Notes under the pieces: generated by a model
Seen by the model: only the letters and a program-made list of their open reading frames with translations
The model's database searches: none
Told to the model about the DNA's origin: nothing
Part shown: positions 46,903 through 55,051 of the stretch, piece by piece
Layout of the letters: every line of letters begins with the position of its first letter
Position numbering within the stretch: the stretch's first letter is position 1
Translations under genes and position numbers: made by a program
From: Solidesulfovibrio sp.
GTDB taxonomy: Bacteria > Desulfobacterota > Desulfovibrionia > Desulfovibrionales > Desulfovibrionaceae
Assembly: GCF_038562415.1 (NCBI RefSeq)
Contig: NZ_JBCFBA010000018.1
Location: 51,663-115,662, forward strand
Direction of reading: 5' to 3'
Length of the DNA: 64,000 bases

Positions 46903-47655
46903 TTATACCGGCCACATGGAGCGCGCCACCACCCAGCCGGCGGCCAGGGCCAGCAGCGCGATCTCCCGGGACACCGACGGCCGCGTCGCGGCCCAGGCCG
47001 CCAAGACCGCCACCAGCACCAGGTCGGCCAGGATCGGCCCCTCGCTGCGGGGTTTGATCGCGATCCAAAAAATCGTCAGCAGCGCCGCGTTGGCCAGCTT
47101 GACCTTGCGGCCGAGGTTGACCAGGTCCCAGCGCCGCAGCCGCCGCAACACGGAAAACCCTTCCCGGTAGCCGGCCCGGAAGGTGAGGGCCTTAAACACC
47201 TGGGCCGCCAAAAAAAGCCCGCCGGCCAGGCCGGCCAGGACCTCGTAGCGGCCCCCGGCCAACAGGCAGGCGGCCGAGAGTCCCCACAGCCCCATGATGC
47301 TGGCGGAAAAAAACGTATCACCGATGGCGGACAGGGTGAATGCCGTCGTGGTCTTGACGTTGTCAAGCATTTCCGCCGGCACGAGCCCCCGGGCGATCTT
47401 GGTTTCCAGGGACAAAAAAAGGCCCACCAAAAGGGGTGTCCAGAAAAAGTGGGTGTTGTACAGATCCAGGTAGCGCGCGAAGACCTTGTCGCGCGCCGCC
47501 GGATCGGGATACAGCACCGTCAGCCCCGGCTCCATGGCGAAGGTCAGGCCCACGTGTTGCAGCCCCCGGGTGTTGTAGGCGGCGCCGACCAGATAGCAGC
47601 GCAAAAAACAGGACACCAGGGTCCCGACGCCAAGCTCTCCGCGAGTTTCCCCCAA
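46903..47655 (-). CDS. PTS mannose-family IID component
   Basis: This 250-residue protein has LRCYLVGAAYNTRGLQHVGL and FAMEPGL at the N-terminus, as in EIID (AF...N.E....G), and several C-terminal hydrophobic segments. It appears to start at TTG 47655, with GGAAGGCGG upstream, because no ATG lies near the expected start. The IIA, IIB and IIC partners are absent from this window. Upstream are two glycosyltransferase-like genes instead. Either the permease is split in the genome, or these proteins act in regulation only, as suggested for other deltaproteobacterial partial PTS. Confidence 0.85.
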   Translation of the reverse strand: MGETRGELGVGTLVSCFLRCYLVGAAYNTRGLQHVGLTFAMEPGLTVLYPDPAARDKVFARYLDLYNTHFFWTPLLVGLFLSLETKIARGLVPAEMLDNVKTTTAFTLSAIGDTFFSASIMGLWGLSAACLLAGGRYEVLAGLAGGLFLAAQVFKALTFRAGYREGFSVLRRLRRWDLVNLGRKVKLANAALLTIFWIAIKPRSEGPILADLVLVAVLAAWAATRPSVSREIALLALAAGWVVARSMWPV

Positions 47656-47714
47656 GGACGCACCGCCTTCCCTGCGCGCCGGCCCCGAGCCCGCCGGCCA
47701 CGCCCCTTACGCGT

Positions 47715-48413
47715 TCAGGGTACGGATAAACGATTGTCGGGGTCCCGGTCAAACGGATCGCCGGCCGCCTCGGCCAGAAATCGGCCAAAAGGCGTGCCGG
47801 CAAGCCTCGCCCGCCAGGGGGCGCGGCCAAGGAGCCGCAGGTCCCCGGCCGTGTCGCAGTCGGGCAGCCGCGGCAACAGCCCGACGCGCCGCCCGCCCAG
47901 CCGCTCCCGGGTGCGGGCGAGGACCTCGGCCGTGCCCCAGGGCATGTCCGCGAACACCGCCGGGCAAAACCCCTCCCGGGTGAAGCCGATGGCGTAGTAG
48001 CCCCCGTCCAGGGCCGGCCCGAGCACCGCCTCGCGGCGCGAAAGCAGGCCGGCGGCCCGCACGAGCAGCGCCCCGGTGAGCAGGGGCAGGTCGGCCCCGA
48101 CCAGCAGGGCCGCCCCGGCCCCGTCGGCGAAGGCCCCGGTCATGGCGGCGGCCATGCGCGCCCCCAGGTCCCCGTCCGCCTGGGGGACAAGGGCGACGGC
48201 CGGCCCGCACAGTGCACGCACGGCCGCCCATGCCCCGGCCGGCGCGTGGGCCACGGCCGTGGGCAGCCCCGAGCCGGCGGCGGCGCCCAGGACATTGGCC
48301 AGCATGGCCCGATAGGCGGCCAGGGCGAAAGACTCGCCGCACGCGGCGGCCAGGCGCGTCTTGACCTGCCCGCGAAGCGGCGCCTTGGCCAGGACGATCA
48401 GGCGCACCGCCAC
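47715..48413 (-). CDS. TIGR04282-type glycosyltransferase (DUF2064)
   Basis: This 232-residue protein has LIVLAKAPLRGQVKTRLAA, LVGADLPLLTGALLVRA and GPALDGGYYAIGFTR, the signature of the CofC-like TIGR04282 transferases. These were first described as radical-SAM/selenodomain-associated and are now often annotated as arsenosugar-biosynthesis glycosyltransferases. The start is taken at GTG 48413, inside the end of the upstream TIGR04283 gene. The pair of genes is typical; no arsenic or radical-SAM partner is adjacent here. Confidence 0.8.
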   Translation of the reverse strand: MAVRLIVLAKAPLRGQVKTRLAAACGESFALAAYRAMLANVLGAAAGSGLPTAVAHAPAGAWAAVRALCGPAVALVPQADGDLGARMAAAMTGAFADGAGAALLVGADLPLLTGALLVRAAGLLSRREAVLGPALDGGYYAIGFTREGFCPAVFADMPWGTAEVLARTRERLGGRRVGLLPRLPDCDTAGDLRLLGRAPWRARLAGTPFGRFLAEAAGDPFDRDPDNRLSVP

Positions 48414-48423
48414 CCCGGCCGCC

Positions 48424-49158
48424 TCAGCCCGCCCGTTCCCCGGGGCGGCGGGGGCTCGGGGGATAGTGGCGGGCCAGGCGCCGGGGCGAGACGCCCAGGC
48501 CATAGAGCGCCAGCAGGGCGAGGTTTCGGGCCGTGGCCCGAAACACGCCCTCGGCCTCGTACCGCCTGGCCGAGGTGACGGCCCGGCCGGGCAGGACGGC
48601 CACCCGCCCCCCGGCCCGGGCCACGGCCCGGGCGTAGGCCACGTCCTCCATGACGGGGATGTCGGGAAAACCGCCCAGGGCGAAAAACGCCTCGCGGCGG
48701 GTGAAAAAGGCCTGGTCGCCGTAGGGCAGGAAAAAAAACCGGGAGCGCAGGTTGGCCCCGGCCGCCACCAGCCGCAGCCAGGGATGGCCGGAGCGGATGG
48801 CCAGGGAAAAGGCGCCCAGGGTCGCCCCGGCCGCCAGGGCCGCGGCCGCGTCCTGGAAGGCGCCGGCCGGCAGCCGGGTGTCGGCGTGCAGGAACAGGAG
48901 GTTCTCCCCCCGCGCCGCCGCCGCGCCGGCGTTTTGCTGGCTGGCCCGGCCGGCCGGGGCCGTCAGCCCCGTCACCCCCGGGCGCGACAGCGCCCGCAAC
49001 GTCCCCCCGGCCGGATCGCCGTCCACCACCACGATCTCCACATCCAGGCCGTAGCCCACCACCCGGGCGTGATCGACCACGGCGTCGATAGCCGCCTCCT
49101 CGGCCAGGACGGGGATCACCACGGAAAAAAAAGGACGCAGACGACACGGCGTATTCAT
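48424..49158 (-). CDS. TIGR04283-type family 2 glycosyltransferase
   Basis: This 244-residue protein starts with the GT2 fold (FFSVVIPVLAEEAAIDAVVD), has VVDGDPAGGT (DxD-like region) and FLHADTRLP. FFLPYGDQAFFTRREAFFAL and MEDVAYARAVARAG complete the family pattern. It is the usual partner of TIGR04282 proteins. It is the first gene of this minus-strand run and is divergent from the sugar cluster; the 144-bp gap between them must hold both promoters. Confidence 0.82.
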   Translation of the reverse strand: MNTPCRLRPFFSVVIPVLAEEAAIDAVVDHARVVGYGLDVEIVVVDGDPAGGTLRALSRPGVTGLTAPAGRASQQNAGAAAARGENLLFLHADTRLPAGAFQDAAAALAAGATLGAFSLAIRSGHPWLRLVAAGANLRSRFFFLPYGDQAFFTRREAFFALGGFPDIPVMEDVAYARAVARAGGRVAVLPGRAVTSARRYEAEGVFRATARNLALLALYGLGVSPRRLARHYPPSPRRPGERAG

Positions 49159-49302
49159 AATGGCCTCGACGGGATTGGCCCGGGTGCCGTTGCAATAGAT
49201 TTTTTTCCTTAAAACCGCTACGGTGACGCCTCATGTCCGTATTCTGTAACCGTCTCCCCCACCGGCGCGTCGCCCCACGGACGCAGGGGGGCTTAACTAC
49301 CC

Positions 49303-50088
49303 ATGCTTGAAGCCGAATATGCGACCATGTTCGCGGCCGAGGAAGGCCATTGGTGGTACCGGGGCCTGCACGACCAGGCTCGCCGCGCGGTCGGGCTGTG
49401 CCGCGAGGGCGCAAAAGGGCCGCTTCGCGTCCTCGATGCCGGCTGCGGTACGGGCAAGGTCCTGGAAACCCTCGAACACGACGGCGGCGTCGACCTCTTC
49501 GGCCTGGACATTTCCGCCACGGCCTTGGGCCTGGCCCGGCGTCGCGGCCCCTTCGCCCTGACCCGGGCCTCGGCAGCGGCGCTGCCCTTCGCCGACGCCG
49601 CCTTCGACGCGGTGCTGTCCCTGGACGTGCTGGCCAACCTGCCGCCCCACCTGCTCCCCACGGCCCTGGCCGACTGCCGCCGGGTGCTGGTCCCGGGGGG
49701 GCGGCTTGTCTGCAACCTGGTCGCCTTCCAGGCCCTTTACGGCGAACACGACCGGGCCGTGGGCGTGGTGCGCCGCTACACCCGGGGGCAGGTCGCCCGG
49801 CTGCTGGCCGGGGCGGGCTTTGTCACCGAGCGGCTGACCTACGCCAACACGCTCCTTTTTCCGCCCGCCGCCCTGGTGCGGCTTTGGCGCAAGCGCCCGC
49901 GCCCGGGCCGGGCGCCCCGCTCGGACCTCGCCAGGCCGCCGGCGGCCGGCCCCGCCCTTCTGGCCGGCGCGCGCCCGCGGGAAAACATCCTGACAGTGGA
50001 TTGGGGACTGCCTCTGCCTTTCGGGCTGTCCATCTTCGCCGTGGCCCAAAAGCCCCGCCACCGCAACCCGGGACACGCTCCCCGATGA
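49303..50088 (+). CDS. SAM-dependent methyltransferase, first gene of the sugar cluster
   Basis: 261 residues. Class I methyltransferase with the N-terminal EEGHWWYRGLHDQARR (as in sugar-cluster methyltransferases). The SAM motif is VLDAGCGTGKVLETL and post-motifs are DLFGLDISATALGLARRRG and VLVPGGRLVCNL. It overlaps the next gene by 4 bp. The H-W-W-Y start is common in methyltransferases encoded with polysaccharide or deoxysugar genes, so the likely acceptor is a sugar or lipid carrier intermediate (inference). Confidence 0.82.
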   Translation: MLEAEYATMFAAEEGHWWYRGLHDQARRAVGLCREGAKGPLRVLDAGCGTGKVLETLEHDGGVDLFGLDISATALGLARRRGPFALTRASAAALPFADAAFDAVLSLDVLANLPPHLLPTALADCRRVLVPGGRLVCNLVAFQALYGEHDRAVGVVRRYTRGQVARLLAGAGFVTERLTYANTLLFPPAALVRLWRKRPRPGRAPRSDLARPPAAGPALLAGARPRENILTVDWGLPLPFGLSIFAVAQKPRHRNPGHAPR

Positions 50089-51053
50089 AGCCAACCATGC
50101 CCCCTTCGCTTTCCATCGTCATCCCCGTCTACAACGCCGAGGCCTCCATCGGCCGCCTGGTGGAGCGGCTGCTCGCCGCGCCGCCGGCGGCGCGCACCGA
50201 CATCGTGCTGGTCAACGACGGCAGCCGCGACGGCAGCCATGCCGCCTGCGTCGCCCTGTGCGAGCGCTTTCCACGACAGGTCGCCTACCTGCGCCTGGCC
50301 CGCAATTTCGGCGAGCACAACGCCGTCATGGCCGGCCTAGCCCAGGCCAAGGGCGACTACGTCATCACCATGGACGACGACTTCCAGAATCCGCCCGAGG
50401 AAGTGACGCGGCTCCTGGCCGCCGCCGTTTCCTGCGGCTACGACGCGGTCTACGCCGCCTTCCGGGAAAAGCGCCACGGCCGGCTGCGCAACTGGGGCAG
50501 CCGGTTCAACGACCGGGTGGCGACCTATCTCCTGGGCAAGCCGCCCCAGCTCTACCTGTCGACCTTCCGGTGCCTCAGCCGTTTCCTGGTCGACGAGATC
50601 GTCCGCTACACCGGCCCGGGTCCGTACGTGGACGGATTGATCCTGCGCACCACGGACAACATCGGCCAGGTGGCGGTGGAACACCGCGACCGGGAGGCCG
50701 GCCAGTCGGGCTACACGCTGTGGAAGCTCATGCGCCTGTGGCTGACCATGTTCGTCAACTTTTCCATCGCGCCCCTGCGCTTCGCCTCGCTGCTCGGGCT
50801 TGGTATCGGCGGCTTCGGCCTGGTCATGGCCGTCTGGAGCCTGCTCGAAAAGCTCTTCGGCGTGGACGTGCCCGCCGGCTGGACCACGCTGTACATCACG
50901 GGCATCATCTTTTCCGGCATCCAGCTCGTCATGCTGGGGCTTTTGGGCGAATACGTCGGCCGCACGCTCCTGGAGACCAACCGCTCGCCCCAGTACGTGG
51001 TGCGCGAAATCCACGGCGGCGACGGCCGCCCGGACAAGGAGCCCGGGGCATGA
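50085..51053 (+). CDS. Membrane GT2 glycosyltransferase, polyprenyl-phosphate sugar type
   Basis: This 322-residue protein has an N-terminal GT2 domain (SIVIPVYNAEASIGRLVERL, LVNDGSRDGS, ITMDDDFQNPPEEV) and two C-terminal membrane helices (FASLLGLGIGGFGLVMAVWS; LYITGIIFSGIQLVMLGLLG). It ends in the conserved EYVGRTLLETNRSPQYVVRE. This layout matches ArnC/GtrB/DpmA-type enzymes that load a sugar onto undecaprenyl phosphate. It therefore suggests that the cluster product is added to an envelope glycan (inference). Confidence 0.88.
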   Translation: MKPTMPPSLSIVIPVYNAEASIGRLVERLLAAPPAARTDIVLVNDGSRDGSHAACVALCERFPRQVAYLRLARNFGEHNAVMAGLAQAKGDYVITMDDDFQNPPEEVTRLLAAAVSCGYDAVYAAFREKRHGRLRNWGSRFNDRVATYLLGKPPQLYLSTFRCLSRFLVDEIVRYTGPGPYVDGLILRTTDNIGQVAVEHRDREAGQSGYTLWKLMRLWLTMFVNFSIAPLRFASLLGLGIGGFGLVMAVWSLLEKLFGVDVPAGWTTLYITGIIFSGIQLVMLGLLGEYVGRTLLETNRSPQYVVREIHGGDGRPDKEPGA

Positions 51054-51460
51054 TCCCAAGGCTTGCCGCCGTGCGCCACATCGACGTGCCCACCGTGCGC
51101 GACCCGCGGGGCTGCCTGTCCGTGCTCGAGGGCGGGCGCCAGTTGCCCTTCCAGGTGGCCCGGGTCTTCTACATGCACGGCATGACCGCCGACCGGGGCG
51201 GCCACGCCCACCCCGACACCGAGCAGTGCGTCATCGCCGTGGCCGGCTCCCTGCGCCTGGACCTGACCGACGGCCTCGCCAGCGTCTCCCACGTCCTTGA
51301 CGACCCGACGCGCGGCCTTTATGTGCCGCCCATGGTGTTCATCGACATCCGGGACCTGAGCCCGGACGCCGTGTGCCTGGTGCTGGCCAGCACCATCTAC
51401 GAGCCGGCCCGCGTCATCCGCACGCTGGCGGCCTACCTGGAGGCGGCAGCCGCCCCATGA
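51050..51460 (+). CDS. FdtA/QdtA-type sugar 3,4-ketoisomerase (cupin)
   Basis: This 136-residue cupin starts IPRLAAVRHIDVPTVRDPRG, with FYMHGMTADRGGHAHPDTEQ and VIAVAGSLRLDLTDG. The HAH pair corresponds to the catalytic histidines of FdtA/QdtA, which convert TDP-4-keto-6-deoxyglucose into the 3-keto isomer (family knowledge). It overlaps both neighbours by 4 bp. Close relatives act on other NDP-4-ketosugars, so the exact isomer is unknown. Confidence 0.8.
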   Translation: MIPRLAAVRHIDVPTVRDPRGCLSVLEGGRQLPFQVARVFYMHGMTADRGGHAHPDTEQCVIAVAGSLRLDLTDGLASVSHVLDDPTRGLYVPPMVFIDIRDLSPDAVCLVLASTIYEPARVIRTLAAYLEAAAAP

Positions 51461-52878
51461 GCACGCCCGCCATCCGACTGGCCTTTTCCCGATCCTGCCG
51501 GGCGCGCTCGGGCGTGTTCGCCGACATGGGGCACGTCCTGGCCTGGTTCGCGGCCAAGGACCGCCGCGATCGGTTCACGGTGCGCCGCGTGCCGCTTTCG
51601 GCCCTCGACCAGTGGGCCTACCTGCCCTCCCCCCTGCGTCTGGGCCACCGCTCGGGGCGGTTTTTCACCATCGAGGGCATCGGCGTGGAGAGCTCCTGCG
51701 GCCCGGTGCGCTCCTGGGACCAGCCCATCATCAACCAGCCCGAGGTCGGCATCCTGGGGCTTTTGGCCCGTGAGATCGACGGTGTGCTGCATTTCCTCAT
51801 GCAGGCCAAGATGGAGCCCGGCAACGTCAACATCCTCCAGCTCTCGCCCACCGTCCAGGCCACGCGCAGCAACTACTGCCGGGTCCACGGCGGCCACACC
51901 CCGCGCTATCTGGAATATTTCACCGAGCCGGGCCTGTCCCGGGTGCTCCTCGACCAGCTCCAGCCCGAACAGGGCGCGCGCTTCCTTTACAAGCGAAACC
52001 GCAACATGGTCGTGGCCGTGGACCACGACGTACCGGTCCACGAGGACTTCTGCTGGCTCACGCTCGGGCAGATCAAGGCGCTGCTCGCCCACGACAACAT
52101 CGTCAACATGGACGCCCGCACCGTGGTTTCGCTCATCCCCATGGCCGATCCCGACGAACCGCCGGATGACGGCCAACTCGACGGCGTCACCGGCTTTCGC
52201 CGCGACATCTACCTGTCCTTTTGCCGCTCGGACCGGGAACGCCATACCATGGACGCCATCATGACCTGGCTGACCGTGGGCAAGGCCCGCCACGCCATGC
52301 GCCTGACCCCCCTGCCCCTGGACGGCCTGCGCGGCTGGAAGGTGACCGACGAGGCCATCTTCCACGAATCCGGGCTCTATTTTTCCGTCATCGGCGTGGA
52401 CGTCGCCGCCCACACCCGCGAGGCCACCCGCTGGTCCCAGCCGCTGTTGCACCACCAAGGCGAAGGGCTGGTCGGTTTCCTGTGCCAGCGCCACGGCGGC
52501 GTGCTCCACTTCCTGGCCCGGGGAAGCCTCGAACCCGGCAACCGCGACGGCGCGCAGATCGGCCCCACGGTGGCCTGCTCCGAGGTGGCCGCCCGGGCCG
52601 GCCGTTATTGCGCCCCGCGCTTTTTGGAGCGCTTCCTCGACCCGGCCGGGCTCACCGTGCGCTACGACGCCGTCCAATCCGAGGAGGGCGGCCGCTTCCA
52701 CCACTTCCGCAACCGCTACATGATCGTCGAACTGCCGCCGGGGCTGCCCCTCGACACGCCGGAACACTACCTCTGGATGACCCTCGGCCAGCTGTGGCGC
52801 ATGGCCCGCCACGGCCACGTCAACATCGAGGCCAGAAACCTGCTGGCCTGCCTGGGGGCCGAGGAAAGCCCGCGATGA
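51457..52878 (+). CDS. NDP-hexose 2,3-dehydratase (EvaA/SpnO type)
   Basis: 473 residues made of two homologous halves, each with a [S/R]-W-[D/S]-QP core: RSWDQPIINQPEVGILGLLA ... MEPGNVNILQLSPTVQAT, and TRWSQPLLHHQGEGLVGFLC ... LEPGNRDGAQIGPTVACS. Each half ends in a WLTLGQ/WMTLGQ motif. This tandem arrangement is diagnostic of NDP-4-keto-6-deoxyhexose 2,3-dehydratases, which remove the C2 hydroxyl in antibiotic deoxysugar pathways (established). In a sulfate reducer it is unusual. It overlaps the neighbours by 4 bp, so it is part of one transcription unit. Confidence 0.9.
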   Translation: MSTPAIRLAFSRSCRARSGVFADMGHVLAWFAAKDRRDRFTVRRVPLSALDQWAYLPSPLRLGHRSGRFFTIEGIGVESSCGPVRSWDQPIINQPEVGILGLLAREIDGVLHFLMQAKMEPGNVNILQLSPTVQATRSNYCRVHGGHTPRYLEYFTEPGLSRVLLDQLQPEQGARFLYKRNRNMVVAVDHDVPVHEDFCWLTLGQIKALLAHDNIVNMDARTVVSLIPMADPDEPPDDGQLDGVTGFRRDIYLSFCRSDRERHTMDAIMTWLTVGKARHAMRLTPLPLDGLRGWKVTDEAIFHESGLYFSVIGVDVAAHTREATRWSQPLLHHQGEGLVGFLCQRHGGVLHFLARGSLEPGNRDGAQIGPTVACSEVAARAGRYCAPRFLERFLDPAGLTVRYDAVQSEEGGRFHHFRNRYMIVELPPGLPLDTPEHYLWMTLGQLWRMARHGHVNIEARNLLACLGAEESPR

Positions 52879-53870
52879 AACTGCTCGTGTGCGGCGGTTC
52901 GGACATTTTTTTCCGGCGCGTGCTGCCGGCCCTGCCGGGCCTTGGGGTCGCGGCCGTGGAAGTGGCCTCGCGCTCCGGCCGGCGCGCCCCGGCCGAAACG
53001 CCCCTTCCCGTGACCTACGCCGACGACGCCCTGGCCGCCCTGGAGAGAAGCCCGGCCGATGCCGTCTACGTCAGCACCGAAAACAGCCGCCACGCCGCCC
53101 TGGCCCTGGCCGCCCTGGAAAGCGGCCGCCACGTCGTCGTGGACAAGCCGGCCTTTCTCGACCTCCCCACGGCCGAGCGCGCCGCCGAACTGGCCGCGAA
53201 AAAGGGCCTGGTGCTGGCCGAGGCCACGGTCTGGGCCGACCATCCCCGCGTGGCCGCCATCCGGGACGCCTTCGCCGCAGCGGGAAGTGAGCCCACCCGC
53301 CTGTCCGTGGTCTTCTCCTTCCCGCCCCTGCCGGCGGGCAATTTCCGCCATGACCCGAGCTGCGGCGGCGGGGCGCTCCCCGACCTCGGGCCCTATGCCG
53401 TCAGCCCCGCCCGGGTCTTTTTCGGCGCCGCGCCCGATAACGTCACCTGCCGCATCCTCGCGCGCGGCGAGGCCGTGGAGACGGCCTTTTGCTGCCTGCT
53501 TACCTTCCCCGGCGGCAAAAGCCTCGCCGCCACCTGCGGCTTCGACACCGGCTACGCCAACCGTCTGGACGTCCTCGGGCCGGGGCTGGCCGCGGCCATG
53601 GACCGGGCCTTCACCCCGCCGCCCGGAGCCGCGTTGCCCTTGCACCTCAATGCCCCGGCCGGGGCGCGCACCGAAACCATCCCCCCGGCCGACGCCTTCG
53701 CCGCCTTTTTCGGCCGGGCCTTCGCCGCCATGGACAAGGGGGCGGGGGCTGGGGAAGGGTTGCGGGAGGATCTGCTGGCCGACGCCAGGGCGTTGGCTAT
53801 GCTGCGAAAGAGTGCCTCCGGCGGCCAGGAGGGGATGATCCCCTCCTGGACCTCCCCGATGGGGGGATAG
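52875..53870 (+). CDS. Gfo/Idh/MocA-family NAD(P)-dependent sugar ketoreductase
   Basis: This 331-residue Rossmann protein starts MKLLVCGGSDIFFRRVLPAL, has the ENSRHAALALAALESGRH segment and the catalytic-type VDKPAF (K-P motif of the family). In deoxysugar pathways, a Gfo/Idh enzyme reduces the 3-keto product of the 2,3-dehydratase; the neighbouring gene makes this likely. Its last 19 residues (SASGGQEGMIPSWTSPMGG) are encoded by repeat copy E, including the stop codon. The native C-terminus may therefore have been replaced (see repeat at 53813). Confidence 0.85.
   Translation: MKLLVCGGSDIFFRRVLPALPGLGVAAVEVASRSGRRAPAETPLPVTYADDALAALERSPADAVYVSTENSRHAALALAALESGRHVVVDKPAFLDLPTAERAAELAAKKGLVLAEATVWADHPRVAAIRDAFAAAGSEPTRLSVVFSFPPLPAGNFRHDPSCGGGALPDLGPYAVSPARVFFGAAPDNVTCRILARGEAVETAFCCLLTFPGGKSLAATCGFDTGYANRLDVLGPGLAAAMDRAFTPPPGAALPLHLNAPAGARTETIPPADAFAAFFGRAFAAMDKGAGAGEGLREDLLADARALAMLRKSASGGQEGMIPSWTSPMGG
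53813..53866 (+). repeat. Dispersed 3'-end palindromic element, copy E (inside coding sequence)
   Basis: TGCCTCCGGCGGCC, then AGGAGGGGAT / ATCCCCTCCT palindrome, GGACCTCCCC and GATGGGGGG. The frame of the ketoreductase gene runs through it and its TAG stop lies just after the last G run. This is the only copy within a coding frame. Confidence 0.88.
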
Positions 53871-53918
53871 GCCCCCGGAAGGGACACAGTGCTTGCGCCG
53901 TAACGGAAAGGAAAAACA

Positions 53919-55031
53919 ATGCCGGTCAATGTTTGGGGATATTTGAAGGAATACGAGGCCGAGCGCGAGGAGATACTCGCCGCCGTCACCGACGTGCTGG
54001 GCTCGGGCAAGCTCATCCTGGGGCCGCACGTGGCCGCCTTCGAAGCGGAATTTTCCGCCTATTGCGGCGTGGCCCAGGGCGTGGGCTGCGACAACGGCAC
54101 AAACGCCGTCATGCTGGCCCTTTTAGCCTGCGGCCTGGCCCCCGGCGACGAGGTCGTCACCGTCTCCAACACCGCCGTGCCGACCGTCTCGGCCATCGTC
54201 AGCGCCGGCGGGGTGCCGCGCTTCGTGGATATCGACCCGGCCACGTACCTCATGGACACGGGCCGGCTCGAAGCGGCCATAACGCCGCGCACCAGGGCCG
54301 TGGTGGCCGTGCACCTCTTCGGCCAGTGCGTGAACATGGAAGCCGTGCGCGAGGTGGCCGACCGCCACAAGCTCCTCGTCGTCGAGGACTGCGCGCAAGC
54401 CCACGGTGCGACGCGTAACGGCCAGGTGGCCGGTTCACTGTCCGACGCCGCCGCCTTCTCCTTCTACCCGACGAAGATCCTCGGCACCTACGGCGACGGC
54501 GGCATGGTGCTCACCGGCAGCGACGCCGTGGCGGCCAAGCTCAGGCGCCTGCGCTTCTACGGCATGGAAAAGACCTACTACGCCCTGGAACACGGCTACA
54601 ATGCGCGCCTGGACGAAATCCACGCCGCCATCCTGCGCGGCAAACTCAAGCACCTGCCGGCCTACATCGCCCGCCGCCAGGCGCTCGCCGCCCGCTACGA
54701 CGCCGCCCTGGCCGACACGTCGCTCACCCTGCCGGCCACGGCTCCGGGCAACAGCCACGCCTACTACCTCTACGTCGCCCGGCACCCCAGGCGCGACGCC
54801 GTCCTGGCCGGGCTCAGGGAACGCGGCGTCCACTGCAACGTGAGCTACCCCTGGCCCATCCACACCATGACGGGCTACGCCCATCTGGGCTACACGGAGG
54901 GCGACCTGCCCGAAACCGAGCGGGCGGCCGGGGAGATCTTCTCCCTGCCCCTGTACCCGTCCCTGACCGAGGCCGAGCAGGACACGGCCATCGCCGCGCT
55001 TCGCGACACCCTGGCCGCCCTCGGGGAATAA
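53919..55031 (+). CDS. DegT/DnrJ/EryC1/StrS-family sugar aminotransferase
   Basis: This 370-residue PLP enzyme has VGCDNGTNAVMLALLACGLA, VTVSNTAVPTVSAIVSAG, EDCAQAHGATRNGQVAGSLS and the PLP lysine in FSFYPTKILGTYGDGGMV. The C-terminal GVHCNVSYPWPIHTMTGY matches sugar 3-aminotransferases (QdtB/FdtB/DesV-like). It transfers an amino group to a keto-sugar nucleotide. With the isomerase, dehydratase and reductase, it predicts a deoxy-amino sugar. It starts 48 bp after the reductase stop, following repeat copy E. Confidence 0.9.
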   Translation: MPVNVWGYLKEYEAEREEILAAVTDVLGSGKLILGPHVAAFEAEFSAYCGVAQGVGCDNGTNAVMLALLACGLAPGDEVVTVSNTAVPTVSAIVSAGGVPRFVDIDPATYLMDTGRLEAAITPRTRAVVAVHLFGQCVNMEAVREVADRHKLLVVEDCAQAHGATRNGQVAGSLSDAAAFSFYPTKILGTYGDGGMVLTGSDAVAAKLRRLRFYGMEKTYYALEHGYNARLDEIHAAILRGKLKHLPAYIARRQALAARYDAALADTSLTLPATAPGNSHAYYLYVARHPRRDAVLAGLRERGVHCNVSYPWPIHTMTGYAHLGYTEGDLPETERAAGEIFSLPLYPSLTEAEQDTAIAALRDTLAALGE

Positions 55032-55051
55032 GGCCGCAAGGAGCTTCCCGC

